54,633 bases of DNA from Frankia sp. AgB32 (GTDB taxonomy: Bacteria > Actinomycetota > Actinomycetes > Frankiales > Frankiaceae), in assembly GCF_023243045.1 (NCBI RefSeq), contig NZ_JALKFX010000042.1, forward strand, positions 1 through 54,633, read 5' to 3'. The first letter of the stretch is position 1, and every line of letters begins with the position of its first letter. A program made the translations under genes and the position numbers. Positions 35,976 through 44,352 of this stretch are shown piece by piece. The notes beneath the pieces are model-generated. The model had not been told where the DNA came from, searched no databases, and worked only from the letters and a program-made list of their open reading frames with translations.

Positions 35976-36914
35976 ATGATCCGTGATCTCGTGCCCCGCA
36001 TCGTCGCCACCACCCCGGTCCGTGCCGGGCTCGCGCACGGTCCACTCTCCGCCGCCTTCGTCGATCGCTTTGTGGCGGGCCCGACAGAGGCTGATGCGGT
36101 CAGGGCCGTCGCCCGGCTGGCCGGCCTTGGTCTGACAGCTACCGTCGACCGCCTCGGTGAGGGCGTCACCGAGCCCGCCGAGGCGCTCGCCACCGTGGGG
36201 GCCTACCGTTGCCTGCTCGACCTGGCCGATCAGGCTGGATTCGCAGACGGTCTCGACCTGTCCGTGAAGCTGTCCGCTCTTGGCCAGGCTGTGCCGCGGG
36301 ACGGGCACAAGGTGTCCTACGAGAACGCCGCCGAGATCGCCGGGCGGGCGGCGGCGGTGAACGCCACGGTCACGCTGGACATGGAGGACCACACCACCAC
36401 CGACGCGACGCTGGACACGGTGCGGGATCTTCGCCGTGACTTCCCAACGGTCGGCGCGGTCCTGCAGGCCCAGCTGCGGCGGACCGAGGCCGACTGCCGT
36501 GATCTCGCGCATGGCGGCTCGCGGGTCCGTCTGTGCAAGGGCGCGTACCGGGAGCCGGCGGCTGTCTCGTACCGGGACCGATCCGGCGTGACCGCCGCCT
36601 ACGCGCGCTGCCTGGGCATTCTGCTGTCCGGGGCCGGATACCCCATGATCGCTACGCACGACCCCGCCCTGATCGCGCTCGCCGACCGGCTCGTTGAGGC
36701 CCATGGGCGGCCGCCGGGGAGCTACGAGTACCAGATGCTGTACGGGATTCGCCCGGGCGAGCAGCAGCGCCTCGCCGCGCGGGAGGTGACTGTCCGGGTC
36801 TACCTTCCCTACGGCCCGGACTGTGTGCCGTATCTGTCCCGGCGGATCGTGGAAAAACCCTCCAACCTGCTGCTCGCCCTTCGCGCGCTGGGGCCCGCCC
36901 GACGCGATGAGTGA
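35976..36914 (+). CDS. Proline dehydrogenase
   Basis: This 312-residue FAD enzyme oxidises proline to pyrroline-5-carboxylate, passing electrons to the membrane quinone pool. It is the mono-functional actinobacterial form. Family motifs: DLSVKLSALGQ, VTLDMEDHTTTDATLD, VLQAQLRRTEADC, VRLCKGAYREP, PMIATHDPALI, YEYQMLYGIRPGEQQ, and VRVYLPYGPDCVPYLSRR with EKPSN. These form the substrate- and FAD-binding barrel. The ATG at 35976 follows GGGG. Only seven bases separate its stop from the aldehyde dehydrogenase start, so the two genes form a proline catabolic operon. Confidence 0.95.
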   Translation: MIRDLVPRIVATTPVRAGLAHGPLSAAFVDRFVAGPTEADAVRAVARLAGLGLTATVDRLGEGVTEPAEALATVGAYRCLLDLADQAGFADGLDLSVKLSALGQAVPRDGHKVSYENAAEIAGRAAAVNATVTLDMEDHTTTDATLDTVRDLRRDFPTVGAVLQAQLRRTEADCRDLAHGGSRVRLCKGAYREPAAVSYRDRSGVTAAYARCLGILLSGAGYPMIATHDPALIALADRLVEAHGRPPGSYEYQMLYGIRPGEQQRLAAREVTVRVYLPYGPDCVPYLSRRIVEKPSNLLLALRALGPARRDE

Positions 36915-36921
36915 GGTGGCC

Positions 36922-38610
36922 ATGGTTTCTGCGGCGAGCGTCGTTCCCAACGCCGAGAACGAGCCGGCCCGCGACTACGCGCCTGGCTCGGCGGAGCGGG
37001 CCGGTCTGCGCCGGGCTCTGCTCCGTCTGGGCGGCGAGCACCTCGAGCTGACCAACACGATCGGAGGACGGAGCCGACCCGGTGGCGGAGTGTCCCGCGA
37101 CATCGTCCAACCACACGCGCATCGGCGGGTGCTCGGCACCTTGCGGGAGAGTACGCACGTCGATGCCGCCGCCGCCGTCACGGCGGCCAAGGCGGCCGCG
37201 GGGCCGTGGCGTGAGTTCGGCTTCGTGGAGCGAGCGGCGGTGTTCCTGCGTGCGGCGCAGGCGCTCGCCGGGCCCTGGCGTGACACCCTCAACGCGGCGA
37301 CGATGCTGGGCCAGTCGAAGACGTGCCAGCAGGCCGAGATCGACGCCGCCTGCGAACTGATTGATTTCTGGCGCTTCAACGTGATGTTTGCCGCAGACCT
37401 GCACGGCGCGGCGCCACGCAGTGCCGTCGGTGAGTGGAACCGGCTCGACCTCCGTCCGCTGGAGGGCTTCGTCTACGCGGTCACTCCGTTCAACTTCACC
37501 GCCATCGCCGGAAACCTGGCGACGGCGCCCGCGCTGATGGGCAACACCGTCGTGTGGAAACCCGCGCCGAGCCAGGCCTTCGCCGCCCATTTTCTGATGC
37601 GGCTGCTCGAAGACTCCGGCCTTCCACCCGGGGTGATCAATCTGGTGGGTGGGTCGGGCGAGCCAGTCAGCGACGTCGTCTTCGCCGACCCGGATCTTGC
37701 CGGAGTCCACTTCACCGGATCCGCCACCGTCTTCGCTCGGCTGTGGCGATCCGTCGCCGCCCATCTGGACGGCTATCGCGGCTATCCCCGGATCGTCGGC
37801 GAGACCGGCGGCAAGGACTTCGTGGTCGCGCATCCCTCCGCCGACATCGACGTCCTGCGCACGGCGTTGGTGCGGGGAGCCTTCGAGTACAGCGGCCAGA
37901 AGTGTTCAGCGGCCTCCCGGGCCTACGTACCTGCCAGCCTGTGGCGGCGGATGGACGCGGAGCTGGCGGCGGCGACCGAGGCGCTGTCAGTCGGCGACGT
38001 CAACGATTTCGACCACTTCACCGGCGCGGTGATCGACGCTCGCGCCTACGCGCGACTGGCAGCCGCCTGCACCCGGGCGGCGAGCGACGCCACCATCACG
38101 GTGCTGGCCGGCGGGCACTGCGACGACTCCACCGGCTGGTTCGTACGACCGACGGTCCTGGTCGGTACGGACCCGGGACGCGAGTGGTTCACCCGTGAGC
38201 TGTTCGGCCCGATCCTGTCCATCCACGTCTACGACGACAACCGCGTCGGGGCGTGGGACGAGGTGCTGCGCCTCGTCGATGCGACCAGTGAGTACGGGTT
38301 GACCGGATCGGTCGTCGCCACGGACCGGGCCGCGATCGCTCGGGCCGAGCACCTCCTGCGGTTCGCGGCCGGCAACTTCTACATCAACGACAAGCCGACC
38401 GGCGCGGTCGTCGGACACCAGCCCTTCGGTGGAGCACGCAGGTCAGGCACCGACGACAAGGCGGGGTCGGCCCAGAACCTGCTGCGCTGGGTCAGCGCGA
38501 GGATCGTCAAGGAGAATCTCAGCCCGCCGGTCGGACACGGCTATCCGCATATGGGACGCCCGTCGTTCGCCACCCCCCTCGCGGTCCCGGTCGACCTCGA
38601 GTCCGGGTAG
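36922..38610 (+). CDS. L-glutamate gamma-semialdehyde dehydrogenase (P5C dehydrogenase)
   Basis: This 562-residue NAD-dependent aldehyde dehydrogenase oxidises glutamate semialdehyde to glutamate, completing proline breakdown. Features: YAVTPFNFTAIAGNLATAPA, VVWKPAPSQAFAAHFLMRLL, GVHFTGSATVFARLW, the catalytic Glu in VGETGGKDFVVAHP, and the catalytic Cys328 in EYSGQKCSAASRAYV. FGPILSIHVYDD and NFYINDKPTGAVVGHQPFGG lie near the end. The ATG at 36922 has GAGG five bases upstream; an alternative ATG at 36907 would overlap proline dehydrogenase by eight bases. Confidence 0.96.
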   Translation: MVSAASVVPNAENEPARDYAPGSAERAGLRRALLRLGGEHLELTNTIGGRSRPGGGVSRDIVQPHAHRRVLGTLRESTHVDAAAAVTAAKAAAGPWREFGFVERAAVFLRAAQALAGPWRDTLNAATMLGQSKTCQQAEIDAACELIDFWRFNVMFAADLHGAAPRSAVGEWNRLDLRPLEGFVYAVTPFNFTAIAGNLATAPALMGNTVVWKPAPSQAFAAHFLMRLLEDSGLPPGVINLVGGSGEPVSDVVFADPDLAGVHFTGSATVFARLWRSVAAHLDGYRGYPRIVGETGGKDFVVAHPSADIDVLRTALVRGAFEYSGQKCSAASRAYVPASLWRRMDAELAAATEALSVGDVNDFDHFTGAVIDARAYARLAAACTRAASDATITVLAGGHCDDSTGWFVRPTVLVGTDPGREWFTRELFGPILSIHVYDDNRVGAWDEVLRLVDATSEYGLTGSVVATDRAAIARAEHLLRFAAGNFYINDKPTGAVVGHQPFGGARRSGTDDKAGSAQNLLRWVSARIVKENLSPPVGHGYPHMGRPSFATPLAVPVDLESG

Positions 38611-38739
38611 GCAGCCGTCGCGGCCGGCAGGGGCCGTGATGAGGCCGACATCAGCCCGGCGCAGATAAACACGGGGACGGTGAGATCCACGGACCATAAA
38701 CTTCGGCTGTCCGGTCCTTCAGATCATCCAGGAGTCGTT

Positions 38740-38976
38740 ATGCCGGCTGCCGAGCGCACGCGCCACCTTCTGACCTTCTGCGGCAAGTGCAGCTGTGGCT
38801 GCCCGGAACTGCTGGTCGACCATGAGGCGCCCACCGAGCGCCGCATCGTGATCACCGACGACTTCGGTCAGCGCATCCAGATGAGCGTCGAGCAGCTCGA
38901 GGCCATCGTCGAGGAGGCCCGCGCCGGCCGGATCACCGAGCTTGTCACCGCGGAACTCGCGCTGGGAGTGCGCTGA
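38740..38976 (+). CDS. Small Cys-rich conserved protein
   Basis: This 78-residue protein has an ATG at 38740 preceded by a textbook CAGGAG site. Its core is LLTFCGKCSCGCPELLVDHE, with four Cys spaced C-x2-C-x-C-x-C. It continues ERRIVITDDFGQRIQMSVEQ and LEAIVEEARAGRI. The Cys cluster could bind zinc or iron-sulfur, or form disulfides. The second half is a hydrophobic strand plus helix. I believe similar short proteins occur in other actinobacteria but cannot name a characterised family. It is monocistronic and ends in a very strong hairpin. Confidence 0.7.
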   Translation: MPAAERTRHLLTFCGKCSCGCPELLVDHEAPTERRIVITDDFGQRIQMSVEQLEAIVEEARAGRITELVTAELALGVR

Positions 38977-38996
38977 GGTGCCGCGAGGCAGATCCC

Positions 38997-39033
38997 GCCG
39001 CGCCGGGCGGCGGACACCTCCGCCCGGCGCGGC
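38997..39033 (+). terminator. Perfect 14-bp stem-loop after the Cys-rich gene
   Basis: GCCGCGCCGGGCGG and CCGCCCGGCGCGGC are exact reverse complements around the 9-base loop cggacacct. The stem begins 21 bases after the stop. It is the strongest hairpin I found in the window and a clear terminator candidate despite the lack of a T-run. Confidence 0.75.
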
Positions 39034-39084
39034 TGACGGGCGTGTGGTTACCCCGGTAGGCGTGCGCCGTCGGTCCCGACCCTG

Positions 39085-39696
39085 GTGACGCATCATCACG
39101 TCCTTCTGCGATCGCCGCAGCTACCTACCGCCGTCACGCTCGTCGCCGCCGTACTCACCGCGATCGTGGCGGGTTGGCATGCGGCGCGGATCCTGGCATA
39201 TGACGGTCGAGCCGATCATCTGCCAGGATTTGTCCGCCGCCTACGTCGGGGGCGCGTGGCCTTCGTGCCTGCGGAGTTCGGCCACATGGCGATCGCGGCG
39301 GGCATGGTCGTCATGTTCGTCGGTCCGGCCGCCTGGAGTTCCTCCGCTGCGTTCGCCTGCGCCTATCTGCTTCTCGCCGGGGTCTACCTGCTTCTCGTCC
39401 TGACTCATCCGGCATGCTGCGAACCGGCGAGATGGTCGTGCTGCTCGATGCTGGTGATCGAGGCGCTGGCGATGTCCTGCATGGCCCGGGCCGGCCGTTG
39501 GCCGGTGGGTGAGCTCGGTGATCCAAACGATCTTTCTGGTTGGTTCATCGTGGTCTTTGCCGCCTCCGCGGTCGCCGCGGTCGGCGGGCCGCTGCTGCGG
39601 CGGGCCGCGTCCGGGCAATCCCCTGCTCCCAGCCCGGTCACGCCGATCACCTCCCGGCTGGTGATGGCCGCCGGCATGCTCCTGATGCTGCGGTGA
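39085..39696 (+). CDS. DUF5134-like integral membrane protein
   Basis: This 203-residue protein has five to six hydrophobic segments: VTLVAAVLTAIVAGWHAARI, FGHMAIAAGMVVMFVGPAAW, SAAFACAYLLLAGVYLLLVL, MLVIEALAMSCMARAG, GWFIVVFAASAVAAVGGPLL and LVMAAGMLLMLR. The HMAIAAGMV-M pattern with a preceding acidic residue, repeated at the end as MAAGML-M, resembles DUF5134. Several Met, His and Cys residues lie in or near the helices (HPACCEP, SCCSM), which may suggest metal interaction, but that is speculation. The GTG at 39085 has no strong ribosome-binding site. Confidence 0.6.
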   Translation: MTHHHVLLRSPQLPTAVTLVAAVLTAIVAGWHAARILAYDGRADHLPGFVRRLRRGRVAFVPAEFGHMAIAAGMVVMFVGPAAWSSSAAFACAYLLLAGVYLLLVLTHPACCEPARWSCCSMLVIEALAMSCMARAGRWPVGELGDPNDLSGWFIVVFAASAVAAVGGPLLRRAASGQSPAPSPVTPITSRLVMAAGMLLMLR

Positions 39697-39808
39697 GGCC
39701 ACGGGAAGGCCGCCTGGCCAGGCCGACCGACGCCAGGCCCGCCCCCACGCGCGGGACGGCTGGCGGGGTCGGCCGCAAAGGGCGATCCCGGCGGGTTTCA
39801 ATGGAGGT

Positions 39809-40492
39809 ATGACACGTCCCCTGGGAGACTTCTCGGGCGGCCAGCCAGCCGGCCCGCCGTTCGCCCTCGAGGAGGGCGGACGGATGCTGCGGGTACGTCT
39901 CGACGGTGGCACGGTGTTTGCCAAACAGGGCTCGATGGTCGCCTACCGCGGTCGGGTCGACTTCGCCTACAAGGGCCAGGGCGTGGGTGGATTCCTCCGG
40001 CGCGCGGTCACCGGTGAGGGCCAGGACCTGATGAAGGCCGAGGGTCGGGGCACTGTCTGGTTCGCGGAGTCCGGCAGTCACATCTCGATCTTCAACCTCG
40101 ACCGGGACGCCCTGACGGTCAACGGCCGAAGCCTGCTGGCTCTGGAATCCGGGGTGAAGTACAAGATCACCTCCACTTCGGGCGGCCTCGGCGCGATGAT
40201 CGCCGGAGGTGTGTTCAACACGGAGGTGTCGGGCACCGGCGGTGTCGCCGTGCTGTGCCTGGGGTCTCCGCTGGTCCTGTCGACCGATGAGCCGGTGTGC
40301 GTCGACCGGGACGCTGCGGTCGCCTGGACGGCCGGTGTCCGGACCAGGGTGGTCTCCACCTTCAAGCTGGGCAATCTCGTGGGCCGCGACTCCGGGGAGC
40401 TCGCGCAGATCGAGTACTCCGGCCGGGGTGGCTTCGTCGTCGTCCAGTGCGGCGAGACTCCGGCGGCGGGTACGACCTCCGACAAGACCTGA
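39809..40492 (+). CDS. AIM24 family protein
   Basis: This 227-residue protein belongs to the AIM24 family, beta-rich proteins distantly related to tryptophan RNA-binding attenuator-like folds. Features: MLRVRLDGGTVFAKQGSMVA, FAYKGQGVGGFLRRAVTGEG, LMKAEGRGTVWFAESGSHIS, ESGVKYKITSTSGGLGAMIA and GTGGVAVLCLGSPLVL. The end (GRGGFVVVQCGE) completes the beta fold. The ATG at 39809 has GGAGG immediately upstream. The stop is 35 bases before the CoA transferase start, so the two are probably co-transcribed. The biochemical role of bacterial AIM24 proteins is not established. Confidence 0.88.
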   Translation: MTRPLGDFSGGQPAGPPFALEEGGRMLRVRLDGGTVFAKQGSMVAYRGRVDFAYKGQGVGGFLRRAVTGEGQDLMKAEGRGTVWFAESGSHISIFNLDRDALTVNGRSLLALESGVKYKITSTSGGLGAMIAGGVFNTEVSGTGGVAVLCLGSPLVLSTDEPVCVDRDAAVAWTAGVRTRVVSTFKLGNLVGRDSGELAQIEYSGRGGFVVVQCGETPAAGTTSDKT

Positions 40493-40527
40493 CCCGCCGT
40501 TTTCTCGACCCCGCGCTGGGAGCTGTC

Positions 40528-42123
40528 GTGCCGACACCAGGAGCACCGCCGGCCGGCGATGCGATGCCCGCGGTGCTCACGAGGTCGTCCGATCCCGCGG
40601 AGCTCACCGAACAGTCGACGCGGCTGGCGCTCGACGAACTGCGTGGAGTGCTCGTCGCGCAGGGCCTCGACGGTGGCACGGAGCGGGCGAGCGTCCCCGC
40701 GGCGGCGGGCCCGGGTGGTGCGCCGGCCGGCGCACACGCGCTGAGCTGGGCGGCCAGCGGACTGATGTGGCTGACCGGGACGCCGGATCGGGCACCCCTG
40801 GTGCCGGACGGACCAGTCCTCGATCGCGCGCGGGCAGCGGCCCGGCTGTTCGCGTCGCTGTCCGCACGGCTCGGTTGCCGGGTTGATCTTGATGTTGCTC
40901 GCCTGCTCGGCGGTCGCGCCGCCGTGCTGGGGCTGCGCCGTGGGGGGGAGTTCTCCGCGAACGGGAGCTGCCGCCTGCTACCGGCCGCGGACGAGTGGAT
41001 CGCGGTGAATCTCGCCCGCCCGCACGACGTGGGCGCCGTCGATGCACTTGTCGGGGCCCTCGGCGCCCGGACCGGACCGGCCGTGGCCCACCGGAGCCCT
41101 GCCAGCCAGGCGTGGACCGCGCTGGCCGGCACGGTTTCCACCGTTGCGGCCTCGGACGTGATCCAGATTGCGCGGTTGTTGGCCATACCGGCGTCCGTAC
41201 TCCGCACGGATCGCCGGACCGTGCCGTTCCGTTCGTTGCCGGTGGTGGACGCCCGACCCGCGGACGGCCCCGCGCCGCGCCGCCCCTCGGGGGCGCGGGA
41301 TGCCACTGATCGCCGCCCGCTCGTTCTCGACCTGTCCGCCATGTGGGCCGGACCGTTGTGCGCGCACCTGCTGGGGCGGGTCGGACTACGCGTGGTCAAG
41401 GTGGAGAGCACCACGCGCCCCGATGGCGCGCGCGGCGGCGACCCGGCCTTCTACGACTGGCTGCACGCGGGGCACGAGAGCGTTGCGCTCGACTTCGGCG
41501 CGCCGACGGGCCGGGCGCAGCTGCGGCACCTGGTGGAACGGGCAGATATCGTCATCGAGTCGTCGCGTCCGCGCGCCCTCGCCCAACTCGGTCTCGACGC
41601 GCAGGGGCTCGTCGCGGCCCAGCCCGGCAAGGTCTGGATCAGTATCACCGGGTATGGCCGGGTCTGTGGCGCAGTGGACCAGGCGCCGGATCCGGTCGCT
41701 TTCGGCGACGACGCCGCCGTCGCCGGCGGCCTCGTGGCCTGGGAGCGGGGTGCTCACGGTAGGACCCCGGTCTTCTGCGCCGACGCGATCGCTGACCCGT
41801 TGACAGGTCTGTTCGCCGCGGTCGCGGGGGCCGCCTCGCTTCTGTCCGGGGGCGGCCACCTCCTCGACATTCCCATGCGGGACGTCGCCGCCTGGGTGGC
41901 CACCCGATCTGGCGTCGACGATGGCGATCGGCGCGACCAGGCGCTTCCGTGGCGGGTCACCGGGTCTGAGCCAGCCGGCTGGACGGTGCACCATGCTGGC
42001 CGCGACCAGCAGGTACTGCCGCCACAGGCGCCGTGGTCGGACGACGCAGCCGCGCCCATACCGCGAGCCGCCCCGTCCGGTGCGCACACCCGGACAGTGC
42101 TGGCCGGGATGGGCCTGATCTGA
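40528..42123 (+). CDS. CaiB/BaiF-type (family III) CoA transferase with two half-domains
   Basis: This 531-residue protein contains a family III CoA transferase domain from about residue 268 on: LVLDLSAMWAGPLCAHLLGR, VGLRVVKVESTTRPDGARGG, FYDWLHAGHESVALDF, ADIVIESSRPRALAQLGLD, VWISITGYGR and ADAIADPLTGLFAAVAGAAS. The usual catalytic Asp of this family lies in the DP(A)FYDWLHAG region or nearby. The first 260 residues (ALSWAASGLMWLTGTPDRAP, then AARLFASLSARLGCRVDLDV and WIAVNLARPHDVGAVDALV) resemble another CaiB half-domain in reversed order. The GTG at 40528 has GGGAG five bases upstream. The substrate is unknown. Confidence 0.8.
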   Translation: MPTPGAPPAGDAMPAVLTRSSDPAELTEQSTRLALDELRGVLVAQGLDGGTERASVPAAAGPGGAPAGAHALSWAASGLMWLTGTPDRAPLVPDGPVLDRARAAARLFASLSARLGCRVDLDVARLLGGRAAVLGLRRGGEFSANGSCRLLPAADEWIAVNLARPHDVGAVDALVGALGARTGPAVAHRSPASQAWTALAGTVSTVAASDVIQIARLLAIPASVLRTDRRTVPFRSLPVVDARPADGPAPRRPSGARDATDRRPLVLDLSAMWAGPLCAHLLGRVGLRVVKVESTTRPDGARGGDPAFYDWLHAGHESVALDFGAPTGRAQLRHLVERADIVIESSRPRALAQLGLDAQGLVAAQPGKVWISITGYGRVCGAVDQAPDPVAFGDDAAVAGGLVAWERGAHGRTPVFCADAIADPLTGLFAAVAGAASLLSGGGHLLDIPMRDVAAWVATRSGVDDGDRRDQALPWRVTGSEPAGWTVHHAGRDQQVLPPQAPWSDDAAAPIPRAAPSGAHTRTVLAGMGLI

Positions 42124-42128
42124 CCCGG

Positions 42129-42160
42129 CAGGCCCGGGATTTCCGCAGGTGACGGGCCTG
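42129..42160. terminator. Inverted repeat between convergent genes
   Basis: CAGGCCCG and CGGGCCTG form a perfect 8-bp stem with a 16-base loop, starting six bases after the CoA transferase stop. It lies in the gap to the convergent membrane protein gene and could terminate transcription from both sides. Confidence 0.45.
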
Positions 42161-42213
42161 GGCGACGCCGCGTGCCGGCCCGTCCGGCGGTGTGCGCCGG
42201 GTCGCTCGGGCAC

Positions 42214-43557
42214 TCAGTCGTCCCTGGCCCGCCGAGGTCGACCTGATCGCGATCTGGGCTGGGCGCGCCGCCGACGCGTTCGCGGCCGGCTGGCGCCTGA
42301 CCCGTCGTCCGGCTCGCGGGGGTGGGTGGATCCCGCCACCTCCCCGAGATCTGCTGCGGTTGCCGGATGACCTGAATCGATCCCCGCACCGCCGGCCGGT
42401 TCGAGACCGGACGGTGGCGCACCGCCAGGCTCGGTACGGAGTGGCGGGTCGGAGGCGTCGAACACGGGTTCCGTCGGGTTGTCGTCGCCGAGGAACCCCC
42501 CTGCCGGTTGGGAGTGGGCGCGCAGGCTCCCACCCACGCCGGCGCTGGGCCGGCTCGCCCAGCCGATCTCGGTGGCGGCCTCGAAGAAGGCATCGTCCAG
42601 CCCGGGCCGGAAGCCGACGGTGGGTGCGTCGTGCGCCGGCCTGGGCCGCGGCGTGCCGGCGACACGGGATCCGAGAGGCGCGGCGGCCTGCCCCGTCGGT
42701 GGGTCCGCTGCCTGCGCAGACCCCACGGCCCGGCTGCCGCTGTCGGCGGTGTGGTGCCGGCGCCGCCCGGGATCGGCGGCCTCGACCGGCGGAGCGGCTG
42801 GGACAGGCGCGGCCAGGCTGGTGCCGTTCCCGGCCGGCGGGATCGTGCCCGCATCGACAAGATGCCACGCCACCACGGCGAGACCGACCAGCCACACGTA
42901 CCAGACCAGCTGACCGATCACTCTGACGGTGATCGCCGTGTCGACCCCGAAGGGCAGGAGCGTTCCGCCCAACATCCCGCCCGCAGCGAGCCCCCCCCAC
43001 CCGGCGAGCGCGAGGGCGGCGAGACGGGTCGACACCGCCCGACCGGGCACGCCACGGAGCAGACCTGAACGTGCCGCCTGGGCCAGCAGGACAAACGTCC
43101 AGCTCGCCGTCAACAGGCAGGCCAGGACCTCGCCCGCCATGACCCCGAACAGCGTCCGGGCCGTGTCGAAGGTGGCCAGGGCATGATCCGCCTCGGCTGG
43201 AATCGCGGCTCGGCGGGCCAGCGCCGGTACCGATACCAACCAGAACAGCACACCCGTGAGCTGGGCGGCGGCGGCCGCAGTCGCCAGCACCATCAGCAGC
43301 GGGCGGTGCGGCCCCCGCGGCAGGAGACGGACAAGCCCCACCGTTATCGGCACAAGCAGACCGTCGGCGATGCCGGCCAGGGCGAGCGCGGCGCCGATCG
43401 AGAGCCCGTGGTCCCGCACGGCGGCGAGCGTGCCGGCCGTCGACGCGGTGAGGACGTCGGGATAGCCCAGTGAGCGGCGCAGCGCGGTGAGCCCCAATGC
43501 GCCGCTCACCGCGCAGACCAGGAGCAAGGTTGCGGTGGGGCGCTGACCCGTCGACAC
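42214..43557 (-). CDS. Multi-pass membrane protein, DUF4386-like, with disordered tail
   Basis: This 447-residue protein has six hydrophobic segments within the first 235 residues: LLLVCAVSGALGLTALRR, GAALALAGIADGLLVPITVG, LLMVLATAAAAAQLTGVLF, GVMAGEVLACLLTASWTFVL, LAALALAGWGGLAAGGMLGG and VIGQLVWYVWLVGLAVVAWH. The remaining 210 residues are Pro/Gly/Arg-rich and probably disordered, ending in a basic tail. The six-helix pattern with a small-residue GALG start is reminiscent of DUF4386, but the match is not firm. The GTG at 43557 has GGGGAGG ten bases upstream. No function can be inferred. Confidence 0.6.
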   Translation of the reverse strand: MSTGQRPTATLLLVCAVSGALGLTALRRSLGYPDVLTASTAGTLAAVRDHGLSIGAALALAGIADGLLVPITVGLVRLLPRGPHRPLLMVLATAAAAAQLTGVLFWLVSVPALARRAAIPAEADHALATFDTARTLFGVMAGEVLACLLTASWTFVLLAQAARSGLLRGVPGRAVSTRLAALALAGWGGLAAGGMLGGTLLPFGVDTAITVRVIGQLVWYVWLVGLAVVAWHLVDAGTIPPAGNGTSLAAPVPAAPPVEAADPGRRRHHTADSGSRAVGSAQAADPPTGQAAAPLGSRVAGTPRPRPAHDAPTVGFRPGLDDAFFEAATEIGWASRPSAGVGGSLRAHSQPAGGFLGDDNPTEPVFDASDPPLRTEPGGAPPSGLEPAGGAGIDSGHPATAADLGEVAGSTHPREPDDGSGASRPRTRRRRAQPRSRSGRPRRARDD

Positions 43558-43732
43558 GGACGTCGCACCTCCCCGACCTCTCCGGGCTGGTGGTCGCGAC
43601 GGCGGGCGGACTCAGCCTCGCGGCGCCCGCGCCTCCCGCTTCCATCTTCCGTCACGAGAACATCACGTAGAGTAGTCGAACATGGGAGGGTGAGCCTGTC
43701 GGGGCCGCGAGGGTGGGTCATGTTCGACCATG

Positions 43733-43880
43733 TCAGTCCGTGCCGCGCTCTGTCCGTGTCGCGGGCCGTGTGAACGCGGCGTCACGGTCGATCTCGGCGA
43801 TCGTTCTCGCGTCGTCGGACATGGCGGACGAGATTGCGGCAACTACACACTGCACGCAAAGATGTACGTCGCGATGCTGA
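43733..43880 (-). pseudogene. Possible relic of a bacterioferritin-associated ferredoxin (bfd) gene
   Basis: On the minus strand a frame reads HLCVQCVVAAISSAMSDDAR followed by TIAEIDRDAAFTRP. The helix pattern and D-ART-AEI-RD resemble the [2Fe-2S] protein Bfd, which releases iron from bacterioferritin and is often encoded next to it. The first Cys pair is spaced C-x2-C rather than C-x-C, and the second Cys pair is missing. Only a decayed copy is possible, and chance resemblance cannot be excluded. Confidence 0.25.
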
Positions 43881-44091
43881 CCGGCTGTGGCGCCTCGCTC
43901 CGGTCCGCCTGCCAGGTTGATGATTTCCATCTCGGTTTCGGTGCGGCTCCCGCCTGGCTGGGGCCCGCCGAAGAGTGGTATTCAACCGTGGGCGGCGAGG
44001 CCCCCGGCTATTCCCGGCAAGGCGGTCTGCACGCCCCGATTGAGGCGGATCGTCCGTTCGTGTGTGCCACCTCCGGGTAGGCTCCTCTAAG

Positions 44092-44110
44092 TTCGGGCAG
44101 CCTTACCTGT
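44092..44110. promoter_or_regulatory. IdeR/DmdR-type iron-box candidate
   Basis: TTCGGGCAGCCTTACCTGT matches the 19-base iron-box consensus TTAGGTTAGCCTAACCTAA at 13 positions, including both ..GG..AG and CT.ACCT cores. It lies 242 bases before the bacterioferritin start. In mycobacteria IdeR binds such sites upstream of bacterioferritin genes and activates them when iron is plentiful. Confidence 0.45.
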
Positions 44111-44352
44111 ATTGGTGTCGCGGAAGACGGGGTGGTGCGGGCGTCCCCGGCTCCCTGCGAATTCCCTATCTGTGTGATTTGCTGATGCCGAGAGGTTCGT
44201 GTGTCCGACCGCTCCGACTGCTCTGTGGCGACGTCGCCGCAGATCGTTCGGGTTCCGGCAGCGGGCAGACGGCCCGGTGCTATGGGGACCGAGCCCCCCC
44301 ACGCCCGTGGGGAGGTCCGGTCGGAGACGGTCGGCGGAAGGGTGTTGAACTG

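Larger units (their letters stand above)
43558..44352. other. Long upstream region of bacterioferritin
   Basis: About 800 bases without a clear intact gene. It contains a possible relic of a bacterioferritin-associated ferredoxin gene on the minus strand (43733-43880) and an iron-box-like site (44092-44110). Frames across it on the plus strand are not protein-like. Confidence 0.4.

Noticed and set aside
43730-44080. 116-residue frame on the plus strand upstream of bfr
   Set aside because: No ribosome-binding site, domain or typical composition, and it opposes the bfd-like relic.
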